From: Siphonodentalium dalli
Taxonomy: Eukaryota; Mollusca; Scaphopoda; Gadilida; Siphonodentaliidae
Direction of reading: 5' to 3'
Assembly: GCA_032622095.1 (NCBI GenBank)
Contig: CP136065.1
Span: 51,763,949-51,827,948 of the forward strand
DNA length: 64,000 nt
Notes under the pieces: generated by a model
Database searches by the model: none
Told to the model about the DNA's origin: nothing
Seen by the model: only the letters and a program-made list of their open reading frames with translations
Shown: positions 34,062 to 45,748 of the stretch, piece after piece
Position numbering within the stretch: position 1 is the first letter of the stretch
Layout of the letters: the number at the start of each line of letters is the position of its first letter
Position numbers and translations under genes: made by a program

Positions 34062-34526
34062 TTAAACCTTTCAGTGCCAGGGGCCGATCTCATCGGCCCT
34101 AATTTACGGTCTGTAAAATCGGCCCTAAAAAAATAGAAAATAAAACAAAAACATTTTTTTTATAGATTTTTTTGGGTTGAATTTGTTTTGGGTATGCTTA
34201 AGCATGCTATAGCGAATTTAAAAACAAACTGGATAAAACCTTAGGGGCATGTTATAACTCAAAACTATCACCAAGTATTCATAGTAATAATTTTGATGCC
34301 CATGAAAAACGTAAGATTCCCTGGCACTAAACCTACAAAATAAATCTGTTAAAGAATATAAGAAAAAATTATTAAAATTGTAAAAAATAATAACAAATGA
34401 TGAAAACTTGTTAGGCCAATGTATTCTCTTATATATGCGTATGGTCGCCTCGCATATATAAGAGAATGCATTGGCACAGGGTATATGGGTTGATACAAAA
34501 ATCGGACTTGGCACTGGAAGGGTTAA
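34062..34526. mobile_element. Family C piggyBac-type MITE with A-type hairpin
   Basis: Starts TTAAACCTTTCAGTGCCAGG and ends CTTGGCACTGGAAGGGTTAA. Left subterminal GGGGCCGATCTCATCGGCCC is a small palindrome. The right part, from TTAAAGAATATAAGAAAAAA through a hairpin at about 34412-34477 (GGCCAATGTATTCTCTTATA, inverse TATAAGAGAATGCATTGGC) to CACAGGG, is homologous to the spacer, hairpin and CACAGGG of family A. This makes it a hybrid of two element types. Confidence 0.8.
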
Positions 34527-37140
34527 ACAAAGTATCTCTTGACAAGACTATTACGAGCACTAGGACTCATTCATAATTCATTTATCCTATCAACTAACAT
34601 TCAGTGCTATTACCCAATGGTATGCAAATGTGAGTACGAACGTATTTACGTGGGTCGCCCTAAGGTTAGGAAACGTATTATTCTATCGAGGCTTGTAAAA
34701 GAGCACCATTACAGATGAATAAAAGATAGGGAGAGACATTAAAATGACACATCACGTCGCTGGTCGGAAACTCTATTAATACTATTACAGAGCCTGACAA
34801 ACAATCATAGTTTTCCTGTCTGGATCAAATATATAGCAGACAGAATGACCAATAATGAATTGGTACAAAATTGATGACAACCACGAGCTGGAGGACAATT
34901 GTTATTGGCTAATTGGAACTACCTCTTTGTAAAACACTTATGGCACGTTCACATGGATGTGAAGCAAGAAATGTCCGTCCGAAAATATCAGGTAAAAATG
35001 TAACATGAAAAGATTAGATTCAAGAGAACGCAGCGGTTTCATAGCGATGACTGAGCTCAATCAGAACATTTTAGCCGTGCTGGTTCGCGTGGGTTGCTTC
35101 AGGTGAACAACCTTTGGTCCATATTGGCAATTCATAGCATTATGAAACAATGCAAATGCGAGCGATTCGGACGAAAAAAAAGTGGACTCCTGGTTGGAAT
35201 AGGGGTTTGTATGCTATGCGAGCATTCAAAACGTCGCCCGAATAGACGGTGATGTTTCGGCCACGGGCCACACATATACGACAATGGCGACACACTTGAG
35301 AGGGTGTCACAACTCCTAGCTGTCGTCACTTACCTGCAACAACCTCCATATGTTATTAAATGCATGGTAGTCATGGTGTTTAGCTCCAATATGTGCGTTG
35401 CCGAGGAACGCTACGCCTCTTGGTGCAGCATCCCTGGCAATAGCAATATGACGTGTCGTCCAAACTATTGCAAGTTAATTTGCAACCAACGTCAAAAGCG
35501 AGAATATTCAGTAGACTGATCCGGAATTAGAATATACCCTTGGGCGAATAGTTTAAGCGTTAATTATAGTGGACACGTATTACATACAATATTATTTAAC
35601 CACCAATCATTGTGGATACGGAGCAAGCACTACAGTATTATAAGTTGATGTCTACAATAGAACTGTGAGTACTTGATGCGATCGCCTCGGATATCTCGAA
35701 AATTCTCATCAACTCGAAACCACGTTATTCATCACTATGGATCGTCGACCACATAGACATCGTCGCGGTAGGGGATTATCACATCAAGCGGATATTTGAC
35801 AATGAATGCCGGCTGTAAATGCTAGCGAAGATATCAGATGCCATGTGAGTTAATGGAGCCGATATGAAATAACCACATGTCTGGTTCATAATATATCTTA
35901 ATCATAAGCTGTGAATCCATGGAATACTGTAAAACAATGGGCATATTGCCATTAAGGCTATTTCTAGATAACCGTTCTTGATTTCTTGATTAATTTCCGC
36001 TACAGAAATGCGTGCCTTAAAATGTACATGGAATCTATTCGATACTTCATACGATTTTAAAGGAAAGTTCTATGTTGTATCCGTATTCCTTTGGGTAGAT
36101 CTGCTCTGCCAATAGCTGCACTGTTAATCAACAGTATACAAGAACCCAGACAAATAAACAAGACCCGTGCTAGCATTTGCAAAGCAATGAAATTTAAACT
36201 AACAACATTTAGTGTAACTACAGTCGAAATACACAAAGAACACGCGCAGCCCACTGGCCATTGCATGACCATTACAATTCTGAATTGATGACATTTGATA
36301 AATAGACTATTAGAGTATTATGGTGGTTCTCATGAGAAATGACAGATTAAATTGGAAGAAATAACTCTTGTTTCGATTGAGGTTATGATTTAAAAAACCA
36401 AACTCATGCAAGAGCTTATGGGCTTAATTTTAGGCTGGAAGAATCCAATATAGATTGCTTTGGGTAACTCAGCACCTGAACAGAACATAAATTCTCCCAA
36501 CGACGCAAATCGGTTGTGGCAGTGATACTGATATTCTAAGCTGTCTGGTAAAATCCCTCGTGCTGTGCACTTGTACCCCCAATATCGGAAGCTGATTGAA
36601 TATTTTAATTTTTAATTTCTCAACGTCAACGCTGGAGCAGATACGCGACAAGAATGATTCCCGTGTCACGTTTCTAAATGGCAGAAGGACGCGGGTATAA
36701 GGCGAGTGTCACCATCTCCAATGAGTAATGTGAATTCTAGAACGCCTTCTGGGACTTATTTTCCCGATCGGAGACGCAGCCGCAATGGAGTTTGTGGTGT
36801 CTCACCCAATGGGAGAGATTGTTTGTGAGTAACCGCAAGTAGGCAAGAGCCTGTCTTACAAATAATCTCTTTTGGGATATCGTAAAAATATTATCGAAAT
36901 AATTTAATCGGTATAAATTTGCAAATTAACATTAATTAACCAATTAGTTCAAGTAGATCGGAGCCTGGTGTCAGGATAACCAAAATCGGCAAATTAGCAT
37001 ATTTTTATGATCGTAAGCTCTGGTATATATGAAATATCATTGAAATACTGGAGGAAGGGAGCAAGTCAAACACATACTCAATCTCAAACAGTGTCTCCCA
37101 TTCACAGCATTGGTTACAATTATTTTTTGAAAAGTTATCA
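34527..37140. other. No gene supported
   Basis: Several ORFs of 65-71 codons (35132-35329 minus, 35304-35519, 36057-36272 minus, 36091-36288) have no domain. At 36355-36395 the inverse of the TCGAAACAAGAGTTATTTC motif with TCATAACCTCAA is found, linking it to the hairpin at 49400-49503. Confidence 0.4.
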
Positions 37141-37155
37141 CCCCCCCCCCCCCCC
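37141..37155. repeat. 15-C homopolymer
   Basis: C15 followed by eight or more A. Confidence 0.95.
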
Positions 37156-37234
37156 AAAAAAAATACTCCCATGTTGCCACGTCCCTGGTAAAACGTCAGT
37201 CGGAAAAATTCAGACCGAAATTTGTTCTGACAGT

Positions 37235-37445
37235 TTAACCCTATACATTAGAATTTTTTTTTTTTTTTTTTTTTTGCAAAAACAAGCAGACAGCAGATAA
37301 TAATGAGAATGAGTTCCATTTATTGTAGGGAAATTTTCAGATAATAAGTTCAACAAACGACAAATGGTTTGTTGAACATATTTTATCGAAACATTTCCTA
37401 TGTGATAACTACTAGTCAATAAAGCTTTAGTATAGAAAGGGTTAA
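37235..37445 (+). mobile_element. Family B MITE with T-run (B6)
   Basis: Starts TTAACCCTATACATTAGAA and ends TTTAGTATAGAAAGGGTTAA. A run of 22 T (37254-37275) stands where about 50 bp of the family consensus should be. The central hairpin (TTTTCAGATAATAAGTTCAA and GTTGAACATATTTTATCG) is intact. Confidence 0.75.
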
Positions 37446-38054
37446 TGTTTCAACACCAAGTTACTTACATACATTTCATACTTACATTCTTATGTAAAGA
37501 TTCGATATATCCCAAATTCCAATCAAAGTTATAGACTGAAATAGTCATAAGATAAAAAACAATTCAAGCTTTAGGGCTGTAGTAAGGTGGACTTATCTTA
37601 GTTGTAAAAAATGAGGTATCAGTGATTCATATAACTGATGTTGGTGAACATGAAGTTTCTCAAAGGTGGAGATTTCGGTCTGCAAGTGGAGGGTATGATT
37701 GGACATTGTTTGCATATACATTCTTTAATACTCAATTGTAAATACTTCCCGCATTACCAATATTCTATTGAATAAAGAATAAACATTCGTTGATTAATTC
37801 ACCCCACACATACACACAAAGCCATATATGATTCAACTACGTCCCTATATCCATCTGCATGTATTAACTAAGAGCGGCTTATAGAAACAACTATATCGAC
37901 GAACTATGCCTTCGTTGGCGGCACTGCAAATGATATTAGTTGAAGCTCACAAATAAAGTTTAATTCGCACCGTCAGGTTTCAGTCGTATATATTCGTCAA
38001 AGGTCCATACTACGTATAGTTACTATGTCAATACTTTATAAGAACCTTCTCTAA
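37446..38054. other. No gene seen
   Basis: AT-rich sequence without a supported feature. Confidence 0.45.
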
Positions 38055-38731
38055 TCATTGCTATACTAAATAGTCATCGACGATTAGATTCCTTGAGAAA
38101 TGTTCAGTTAATAAGATCAACAAACGAAAATTATCTAAAGATTTCCCTTCAATAATTAGTTCAACATAGGTCGTTTGTTTATCTTATCAAAACATTTGTT
38201 TTGTTGTAATGGTTTATTCCCAGACACATACATGTGTAACATGAGATATATAACATATATATAAGGTTGTGTGCACATAATTACACAGTAATACAAATAA
38301 ATATAACTTTACCGAAGTCACGACCTGAACGCAAGTATGTAAGTGGCAGTGTAAACCTGCAAGGAAATGTCAATCAACTTCGAGTATAAGTAGTAATAAA
38401 ACGGTGTTATTTAATTTCATTGATAGTATGCCCTTCGTGATGGAAATTGACAGTTTCTTCATTGTATTCTCGTTAGTGTCATTGAGAAGGTCATAAAACG
38501 CGTCGTGGGAGCCAGTCTTCCATATACTTCCAGGTATGTATCGGGTTCTTAGCTCATGCAGTTCATTTCCTAACAATGAATATGAACTCTTCTGCACTTG
38601 TAATTTCATTTCGTCTGGTTGTCGTCTGCTCAAGCCTCATATACCCCTAACATCACTATATAATAATATACCATTCCAATGTATATGTTTATAACTGAGT
38701 GGGAGAATCCATTTAGTATAGAAATAATTAA
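38055..38731 (-). mobile_element. Family B MITE split by a retroelement insertion (B7)
   Basis: The right end is AATCCATTTAGTATAGAAAT then AATTAA at 38731; the left end starts near GCTATACTAAATAG. On the minus strand the family B sequence runs to GGAAATG, is interrupted by 38199-38563, then resumes as AAATGTTTTGATAAGATAAA and CAAACGACC, in the expected order. This proves the nesting. Confidence 0.75.
38199..38563 (-). pseudogene. 5'-truncated reverse transcriptase tail inside MITE B7
   Basis: On the minus strand it reads LHELRTRYIPGSIWKTGSHD and FYDLLNDTNENTMKKLSISI, nearly identical to residues about 160-197 of the ORF at 17925-18539, then the shared 3' part ending CATTACAACAAAA. The frame is lost after TKG (a small indel changes GLEINEIK). 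CATTT lies on both sides (38194-38198 and 38564-38568), a short target duplication. The 365-bp copy therefore arrived as a 5'-truncated retrotransposition. Confidence 0.8.
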
Positions 38732-39103
38732 GGTATTTTCATACGCTGACACTTTTGTCGGCATTTCGTCGTGGAGGGTGTAGTATGCTGCGACAAAAAA
38801 CGACAAACTACTTATAAAATACACAATCCCCATCATGTATTACATACGCAATGAGATCAATGCCCTCTGTTATAAAACTGTCAGTTGCCAGAAATTATCC
38901 TTCAAATATCTAACAACGTCCAATCGAGAAATAAATCATGGCTTTGATTAGCGCTAATAATCAATAACATAATCGATGTCACATTCTGCTGTTCCGAAAG
39001 TTATCACCCTGCAACAGACAGCAGGCTATGAAGAATTTTATGAACATTTACTCTGCAATTTTGCCACCATATATGTGACCATAGCCTCAAGACCTCACCT
39101 ACA
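38732..39103. other. No gene seen
   Basis: Short stretch with no supported feature. Confidence 0.45.
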
Positions 39104-39363
39104 TTAACCTTTTCTATACTAAATGGATTCTCCCAGACAGTTAAAAAGTGTACACAAGAATTGTCTATTATTGACTTGGATGGATGTTAAGGTGATAAAA
39201 GGATATGACATATAATAAAAGTGCAGAAGGATCTCTATTTATTGAGGGTAATATTTACATATTAAGTTCAACAAACGACAGATGTTCGTTTACTGAACTT
39301 ATTATCTGAAAATTCCTGTGGGATAATTAATCATAACTGATGTTTTAGTATAGACAGAATTAA
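39104..39363 (+). mobile_element. Family B MITE (B8)
   Basis: Starts TTAACCTTTTCTATACTAAA and ends GTTTTAGTATAGACAGAATTAA. Contains AAGTTCAACAAACGACAGAT and the inverse GAACTTATTATCTGAAAATT. Confidence 0.8.
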
Positions 39364-39379
39364 GCTACCGAGTCACGTT

Positions 39380-40010
39380 CTGTCGCGTCAACATATCCTC
39401 GCAGAAATACGCACATAATCGATCTATAATGTGAAATAGGTACATGTGATTATTTGATTCTGAAATAAGCAGACAATGCAGTCACACCAGTAATTTCGTT
39501 TTATAGTGCGGCCTCAGTGAAAAGAGCGTACTCCTGAAAAGTCGTTGTTTGGCTTATTTGTGTCATTGTCCGCACATAATCTGCTTAGAATCGCCTCATT
39601 ATGAGTCGATACTGTGACTACAATATTCTTATTTTCAGCACAAAATCGACTCAAAATGAGGCGATTCTAAGGAGATTATGTACCTAAAACAAGTTCTATT
39701 ATAAGTAGATATGTGCGGATTTTCGAAGGACATGCTGAGATAATGGAGCCACACCCGTTAATTCGTTTTATGGCGCGGGCCACAGTGAAAACAATGTTAA
39801 AGAGCATACCCTGAAAAGTCATGGGTTGGCTTACTTGTGTAATTGTCCGCACATATTCTGCTTATAATCGCATCATTATGAATCGATGCTCTCAGTTTCA
39901 ACACAGTATCGACTCAAAATGAGGCGATACTTAGCAGAGTATCTACCTAAAATAAGTTCTTAATAAGCAGATAATATGCGGGTTTTCCGAGAACAGGCTA
40001 GTCGCGTCAA
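39380..40010. mobile_element. Foldback-family arms
   Basis: Related to 22634-23320: GATTATTTGATTCTGAAATA, TTCGTTTTATAGTGCGGCC, CTCAAAATGAGGCGATTCTA. A second, similar segment starts at about 39745 (TTCGTTTTATGGCGCGGGCC, AAAGAGCATACCCTGAAAAG), so the unit is present twice as a direct repeat of about 290 bp. GCGTCAA occurs near both ends (39392 and 40011). Confidence 0.65.
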
Positions 40011-40068
40011 GGGCACATGTTTAGTTCGCGGAGAAAATCATCCAAAATTAGATCAAGTATATAGTATG

Positions 40069-40512
40069 TTAAATGGACATGGCTCATTCCAGCTTCCAAA
40101 TGTTGTCTACGTAATATGGACGGAGGTATAAGATAGGTTAACAAATACACGAAATATTGATATAGCGGCCTCATATGCTCTGAAAAACATTGGCCATGGA
40201 CACAGCCATTTTCCAGCTGTTGTCAATATTTCGCACAGAAGTGAAACAAACGCTCTTAATTTCTACCAGATCAGGAATAGACTAACATGGAATGCTCTTT
40301 TCTGTTTCATGCCGTGCACATGGCTGTTTGTTTGTGACCCACACATTTTGTTCAAGGTTGTATTTGTTATAACCTCAATGCATCTTTCTGTGACATATAA
40401 TGCTCGTATAGAAAGGTAGTTTAAGTATGTATCGATCTATTCGATACCGGCAAAAATTCAAAAGCTAATATTATTAGGTGTATTTTAGAGCACAAGCCGC
40501 AACGTGGCTTTA
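40069..40512 (+). mobile_element. Family R4 TTAA element, copy b
   Basis: Starts TTAAATGGACATGGCTCATT and runs to CAACGTGGCTTTAA, where an E element begins. At 40420-40445 it reads AAAGGTAGTTTAAGTATGTA without an insertion, which is the empty-site version of the junction filled at 50040-50566. Confidence 0.75.
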
Positions 40513-41012
40513 AAGGCACGTGAGGCCTTAATTGTCGAAAATATTCATATTTGTTCCAAACACCGTAAACAGAAAAACATTAAAACGCATACAGTTTCGT
40601 TCATATATATCATGACCATCGCGTAAACAGCATGTTATCATAAAGACCTACTATATTTTCCATAAGCAAGAGCCTGATTGTGTTACAGAAGACAGCACAA
40701 TGCTACTGGATAATCACACACAAAATTTCATAAACGCTCTTTATTACTTCCATATCAGGAATTCACCCACAAAGAACGCTCTTTGTGTTTACCATCATAA
40801 TATAAACAAACACCAGAAAAGTAACTTTTTATGCTTTTGTTTACATAACAATAGTCAAATATATGACAATAACATACTGTTTATGCGATATTTCTTATTT
40901 GTATACGGACAAAGTCTGTCTACATTTTGATGTTCTTTCTGTTTGTGGCGGTTTTTGACGGGTGGAAATATTTTTACAGGATACCCATCGCCAAGGCCAA
41001 CCGTACCTTTAA
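40509..41012 (+). mobile_element. Family E TTAA element, copy 2
   Basis: Starts TTAAAGGCACGTGAGGCCTT and ends GGCCAACCGTACCTTTAA; the outer 12 bp are inverted repeats. 504 bp. Nearly identical through its length to 51522-52022 in the same orientation, which suggests recent spread. TTAA on both sides. Confidence 0.85.
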
Positions 41013-41316
41013 TATTTCTAAACAACTCTGGATCTGGATGTACATATCGGTTGATTTTGGGATACTTCAATAAATATAATCAAGCATATTATTGCTACTC
41101 GTTATCTAAATCCACATACATGACGTGAGTCATGTGTTCAAACATGGCCCATTCCATCTCAGTGATTTGTTCCATTTAGTACGAATCGGGAACCGGACGA
41201 CATGTTCCTTTGGGACAAGGCGCCGTTAACCGTGTGACCTTCGCTATTTACTCGACTAGTTTGCACACAACCGTAACCTTCAACTATAGATTTCAATCGC
41301 AAAGTGGATATATGCA
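41013..41316. other. No gene seen
   Basis: No supported feature. Confidence 0.4.
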
Positions 41317-41758
41317 CTTAAGTGGGAGGTCACCGTCAAGTGACCAATTTTGAATGGGGATTTCCATGCAAATCTGCCGAGCGAAAGTAGCACATACTTC
41401 TGAGTGTGACTTGATGAGGTATTGGGGACTGCAAGTATATATCTGGCGGGTACGCTTGGAACTTGTTCCAAAATAATGTTGGTGTATTTATTTTTGAATG
41501 TATTTTGATTTTTCAAATGTAGGACATGAAGTAATTCCAGAAAAAAATTCTCAAAAATATATTTATTGCAAATATAGAGGGCTAGGTAAATTATAAAATT
41601 TTGCAATAAATATATTTAAATATTATTTAAAATTATGACTGTTCAGCGATATGCCAGCTTTGGTTCCCGGACAACTGCTTCTTACATAACTTTTGGTCCG
41701 GAGATTTGCATGGAAATCTCCATTCAAAATTGTTCACTTGACCCCCCCCCCCCCCTAA
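41317..41758. mobile_element. MITE with about 48-bp inverted ends
   Basis: Left TCAAGTGACCAATTTTGAAT and GGGGATTTCCATGCAAATCT pair with right AGATTTGCATGGAAATCTCC and ATTCAAAATTGTTCACTTGA. The right border is a C-run (CCCCCCCCCC followed by TAAGG), the left TTAAGTGGGAGG. The interior is AT-rich. Superfamily not determined; flanks TATATGCA and CATATATG are also inverse. Confidence 0.7.
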
Positions 41759-42891
41759 GGCATATATGCGCACAGGTTATCAGATTTGATTACTCATATA
41801 CGTGACCGATTTTCGGTCTTTATTTTCGCACACCTGAGTATCTTCTATCACCCATAATTATGCATAGTTACAGATAGTTGCGAAAAATACTTCCGATTAG
41901 GGGCACAGATGTACACGTATAGATAGTACTGTACTCTCGAATAGCGTTGCTGATACGTCATCCGTGTGACGTCTATTCATAGCTACAACCTAAAACTACA
42001 CACGCCATAAACCTATCTGATAGTAATACTGCTCTTGAAAAAATATATAATAAAACCTTGTGTCTCAATCCCTTTTCTATGTTTAGCATGCAATAAAATA
42101 TGTTTATACCAATAAAGCTCTCATATAATTGCAACGAGGGCATGATGCTATATTATCTAAATTCAGATTACAACCATGCAATGTATAGGCTTTGAACAAT
42201 AAATTGTCTTATTGTAGCGAAATCGAGCACTAAACTTCTCAGAAGGTCCGAACTGACGCAACCGCCAATTGGGAAAAAAACTTATTTTCATTTTCAACCA
42301 TCCATCCAGTGTGCGGTAATCGATCACGTATTTTCCTATTACCATTATCAAATCAGATGCCCAACTTGTTTATTAATTTTTCAATGTCATAACATGTGGG
42401 AGAGGAGATACCCATAAGTAAGAAAATCATTTGTCCTCCAATCCCATTGTAAATTGTTTGTGTTATATAGTATGCTTCTTAAAGTTAGACCAATAAATAT
42501 TTTAAACTAGAACTCAATGTCAAGGCAACTGGATAATTGGATTGGTTTCCGATTCGGGGCTGTCACAGCACCGACGCACTTGCCAGACCTCACCAGTGAG
42601 GTCACCGGTCTAAGTAAACTGCGTTTTAGTACAGAACTGCTGTAAAAGGCGATTGTATCAGTGTTGCTAAATCGTAATGGAATTCTACAAAACGCAGGTG
42701 CAGGTATAATGTAATTTCAGATGCCAAAGTAATTCGAATGTCATTAATTCCTGCAGGCCATTTGCAGTTTATTATGACATTCCGCGGACGCAGCTTTGCC
42801 ATGCACCGAAAGCCGGGGCCATACTCATGCCAGGGCTAAAGCTGTGTACGCACAAATTATTATGGTCCCGACTTCTACACAAACATGAATT
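41759..42891. other. No gene supported
   Basis: GACCTCACCAGTGAGGTCACCGGTC at about 42585 contains a short palindrome. No coding signal seen. Confidence 0.4.
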
Positions 42892-43235
42892 CAGGGACGT
42901 ACGACAGGGGGATGGGAGTATTTCATCCCTCAAGTTTGGTCAAAAATGTTCCGACTGTTGAAAATGTCATACCTAGTACAGCATCATTTGGATATTTCCA
43001 ATCGGGCATAAGTTGAAACTGGGTTTTTGTTTTTCAATTATTCAGTGTGAAAATGTTGTCTATGGACGAAACGTAGAATGTTCTCCTACATTGATCAAAG
43101 TTTTGCAATTAAATGATCATTGGTTGGGAAATTTCCAATCATGGTGTTGGAAACCTTTGAGCTGAAGTTTCGAAAGTTTAAACCCTGCCAGACTTTAAAT
43201 TTCGGTCTGATTCAGTGTTGGGGGGGGGGATTGCA
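42892..43235. mobile_element. Relic related to the hAT-like element at 61486
   Basis: CAGGGACGTACGACAGGGGG at the left, then TCAAGTTTGGTCAAAAATGT and GAAATTTCCAATCATGGTGT resemble blocks of 61486-62608 (AACTTTGGTCAAAAATTTC; TTGGAAATTTTCCAACC). A G-run lies at about 43220-43229. The right end is not found. Confidence 0.4.
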
Positions 43236-44283
43236 GTTGGAATATTAAAAATAATTTATCATTGATTATTTTAAGTGCTAACCTGTGCTATTTTGTTGAA
43301 GGACAAACGGAAATGACAACATTCGCGTACAGGTCTCGATTACTCCCGGTGTTGCTTCTACAGTTAATTTTGTCACATTTGCACATGCCCTCGTCGCCAG
43401 TTACAACCTGCTCTGATCGTAGTCGCGTCATACACAGGCTGCTCATATAATAAGAGCATTACTATTCTCTCGTAAGAATTGTGTATTAATGTTTAACCAA
43501 GGAAGTCAATGTCAGCCTATTCTCGCTCATATATTGAACTTATTTCCTGGAACTGATGGAATCTGGTCGTTGAAAATTGATTCACAGAGGTAAATCGACC
43601 CGAGGAGTGTCATTGGATAGGTGCTATTAGCTCACACGACTTAAATTGGGCACTAGTATTCAATTTTAATTAAATAATCTATCATATACCCAAAATGGTT
43701 GGACCGTGGTCGTTGGAAATTGATTTTTTCTAGCAGTACATGTATGTACATCAGATATACTTACTGTTTGATTCTAAACCAAAGGGAGCCTTAAGCCCTG
43801 TCTAGTATCTATTACTCACACTCGTGTTGCGTCTATACGACGGCGTCCGTTGAAATTGTCACGTTTTCCCATGTCCTTGTCCCCAGATACCACCTAATCT
43901 AAGTGTCTCGTATTCGCGTCAGAGATATGCTGCTCTTATAAGTTCATTACTAGTCTGTGGTAAAGTTTGCATGAACTCAGGGGCATTACACGGCGAACTC
44001 TTGTCATTTTATTTTACAAATCCTCAATCGATATTGTTCTACTTTATATTATATTTTACATTTAAATGGGTCCTATGGAGAATTTCCGACATTACAGGGG
44101 TTGTTTTTGGTATTTTGTTGTGAATTTCTTAACAGTATGTAATTCTGGCCCAAGGCATGGGAGTGTATATTCAATTTTCCCGAGTTGGGCTTTGATCTGG
44201 TCCATGCAGGACGGGAGAATTCATTTGAAGATGTACTTCTAGATTTCTATGAATATCAATGTCAAGAAGAACAAAGATTATAC
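43236..44283. other. No gene supported; diverged duplication
   Basis: 43320-43480 and 43840-43970 share a weak pattern (GTCGCGTCATACACAGGCTG against TTCGCGTCAGAGATATGCTG, then AAGAGCATTACTATTCT against AAGTTCATTACTAGTCT). This looks like an old tandem duplication of about 515 bp. Confidence 0.4.
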
Positions 44284-44380
44284 GAATTATGAGGGGTGGT
44301 TGCTCAATTAGTAAGGTTGATGGTGCAATATATGCCTTCCAGCAATGTCGAAGCTGGTTCTAATCCAATTAAATGTGGCA
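44284..44380 (+). mobile_element. tRNA-derived SINE head
   Basis: Box A-like TGGTTGCTCAATTAGTAAGG at about 44287 and box B GGTTCTAATCC at about 44358 have the order and spacing of a tRNA-type RNA polymerase III promoter. The typical SINE 3' tail is not found, so the copy is truncated. The overlapping 80-codon ORF (VEAGSNP signature) is a SINE artefact. Confidence 0.55.
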
Positions 44381-44602
44381 TTGTGATTCACGCATGGGCA
44401 TGGAAGGTATACCTGAACAAATTTGTCCGTTTCTTTTCGGGGATCGGTGATTTCCATACGTGCATGCAGTGTAGTGATTTGCCGGTGCAATTAAACAACT
44501 TTGCTATCTGTCGTCCACCCATAAAACTGACGTCATGATATGTCATAACGCCTGAAACTACGATAACCCCATTAAAACAACCAAAAATAAGTCCAGTATA
44601 AA

Positions 44603-45170
44603 CAGGGTTCGCGCTGCCACTTGCCAAATTTGCCAATGGCAAAATAATTGACATTTGGCAAAAAATATTTTCATTTGGCAAAAGTTTTGGCAAGTCACTT
44701 TTTAATTCCTCAATAAAGTTGAAAAATATCGGTCAATCAATACCATTCATTTTAGGAAAATATTACAATATAACTATATTAGTGGTGTCTATATGGTTTC
44801 GGAAATGTTATCACCTCCATTAAGATGCAGTTAATCTGGTAACATTATTATCGATGGATGGTGGTGTTTACATAGCTAATCCTCTTATGATGTTCCCTTC
44901 TGGTGAAGCAACTCTTCTACCATTTTATTGTTCGGTGATTGGTTTATTGTTGTATGATAAACCACAATAGATATGCCAGTATAATTATTAACTAACTGCT
45001 TTCCTATCGATATGAAACGTCGTTCAAACCGCGAGTGTCGAAACATAAAACTCAATCAAGGTTGCAGAAAATGATACTATCAGGGATAACATTCTAATAG
45101 AATTTGGCAAAAATATTTTCATTTGGCAAATCATTTGGGAAAAGTAAATTTCGGTCCAGCGCGGACCCTG
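44603..45170. mobile_element. hAT-like MITE with 8-bp target duplication
   Basis: Ends are CAGGGTTCGCGCTG and CAGCGCGGACCCTG, inverse to each other apart from one or two bases. The flanks are AGTATAAA (44595-44602) and AGTGTAAA (45171-45178), 7 of 8 identical. CAGGG termini and 8-bp duplications are hAT hallmarks. Subterminal sequence is rich in TTTGGCAAA repeats (about six in 44630-44690 and three in 45105-45135). No transposase. Confidence 0.8.
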
Positions 45171-45178
45171 AGTGTAAA

Positions 45179-45593
45179 TAAATTGCTTTATTATATGCTT
45201 CCCCATTAAATAGCGGGAAATTGCCGTGGTGTAGAGCGTTATATCCATCGCCTGGACCGACTCGATGGATAACACTGACCGACTCGACTTTAATTATTGA
45301 TTTTCACGGTTCATAAACTGTTATTTAATTGTTATAATGTTGACTCATTTGTTTTAATATATTCTTATCACTAAATTATGTATACATTAATTTTCTCGCA
45401 TCATTTCAGAATAAAACAATGGGGACTATTTCTTATGGCGGCTATGCTCGATATTTGTCATTCAGTGGTGAGCAAATCAATTGATGGAATGTAAACAAAA
45501 TGCAAATTTCGAAGCTTTCTAACAATTTGAAGTGAACTGTAGGACAAAACTAGCAGTTTTGGTGCGGTTTATAGCGCATATAATAAAAAGAAC
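45179..45593. other. No gene seen
   Basis: No supported feature. Confidence 0.4.
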
Positions 45594-45748
45594 ACCTACG
45601 GGTTTTGGTTGAATACCCGGATTATCTCATTCGTGGGTACAAGGAAATACAGAATTTCCACTCGCGGCTTGCAGGCGCTCGTGGAAATTTTTTATTTCCT
45701 TGTACCCACTCAAGAGATAATCCGGGTATTCAACCAAAACCCGTAGGT
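45594..45748. mobile_element. 155-bp palindromic element
   Basis: ACCTACGGGTTTTGGTTGAA and TTCAACCAAAACCCGTAGGT are exact inverses; TACCCGGATTATCTC pairs with GAGATAATCCGGGTA, GGGTACAAGGAAATA with TATTTCCTTGTACCC, and ATTTCCACTCGCG with a looser CGCTCGTGGAAAT. Sister of 6255-6408. Confidence 0.8.
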
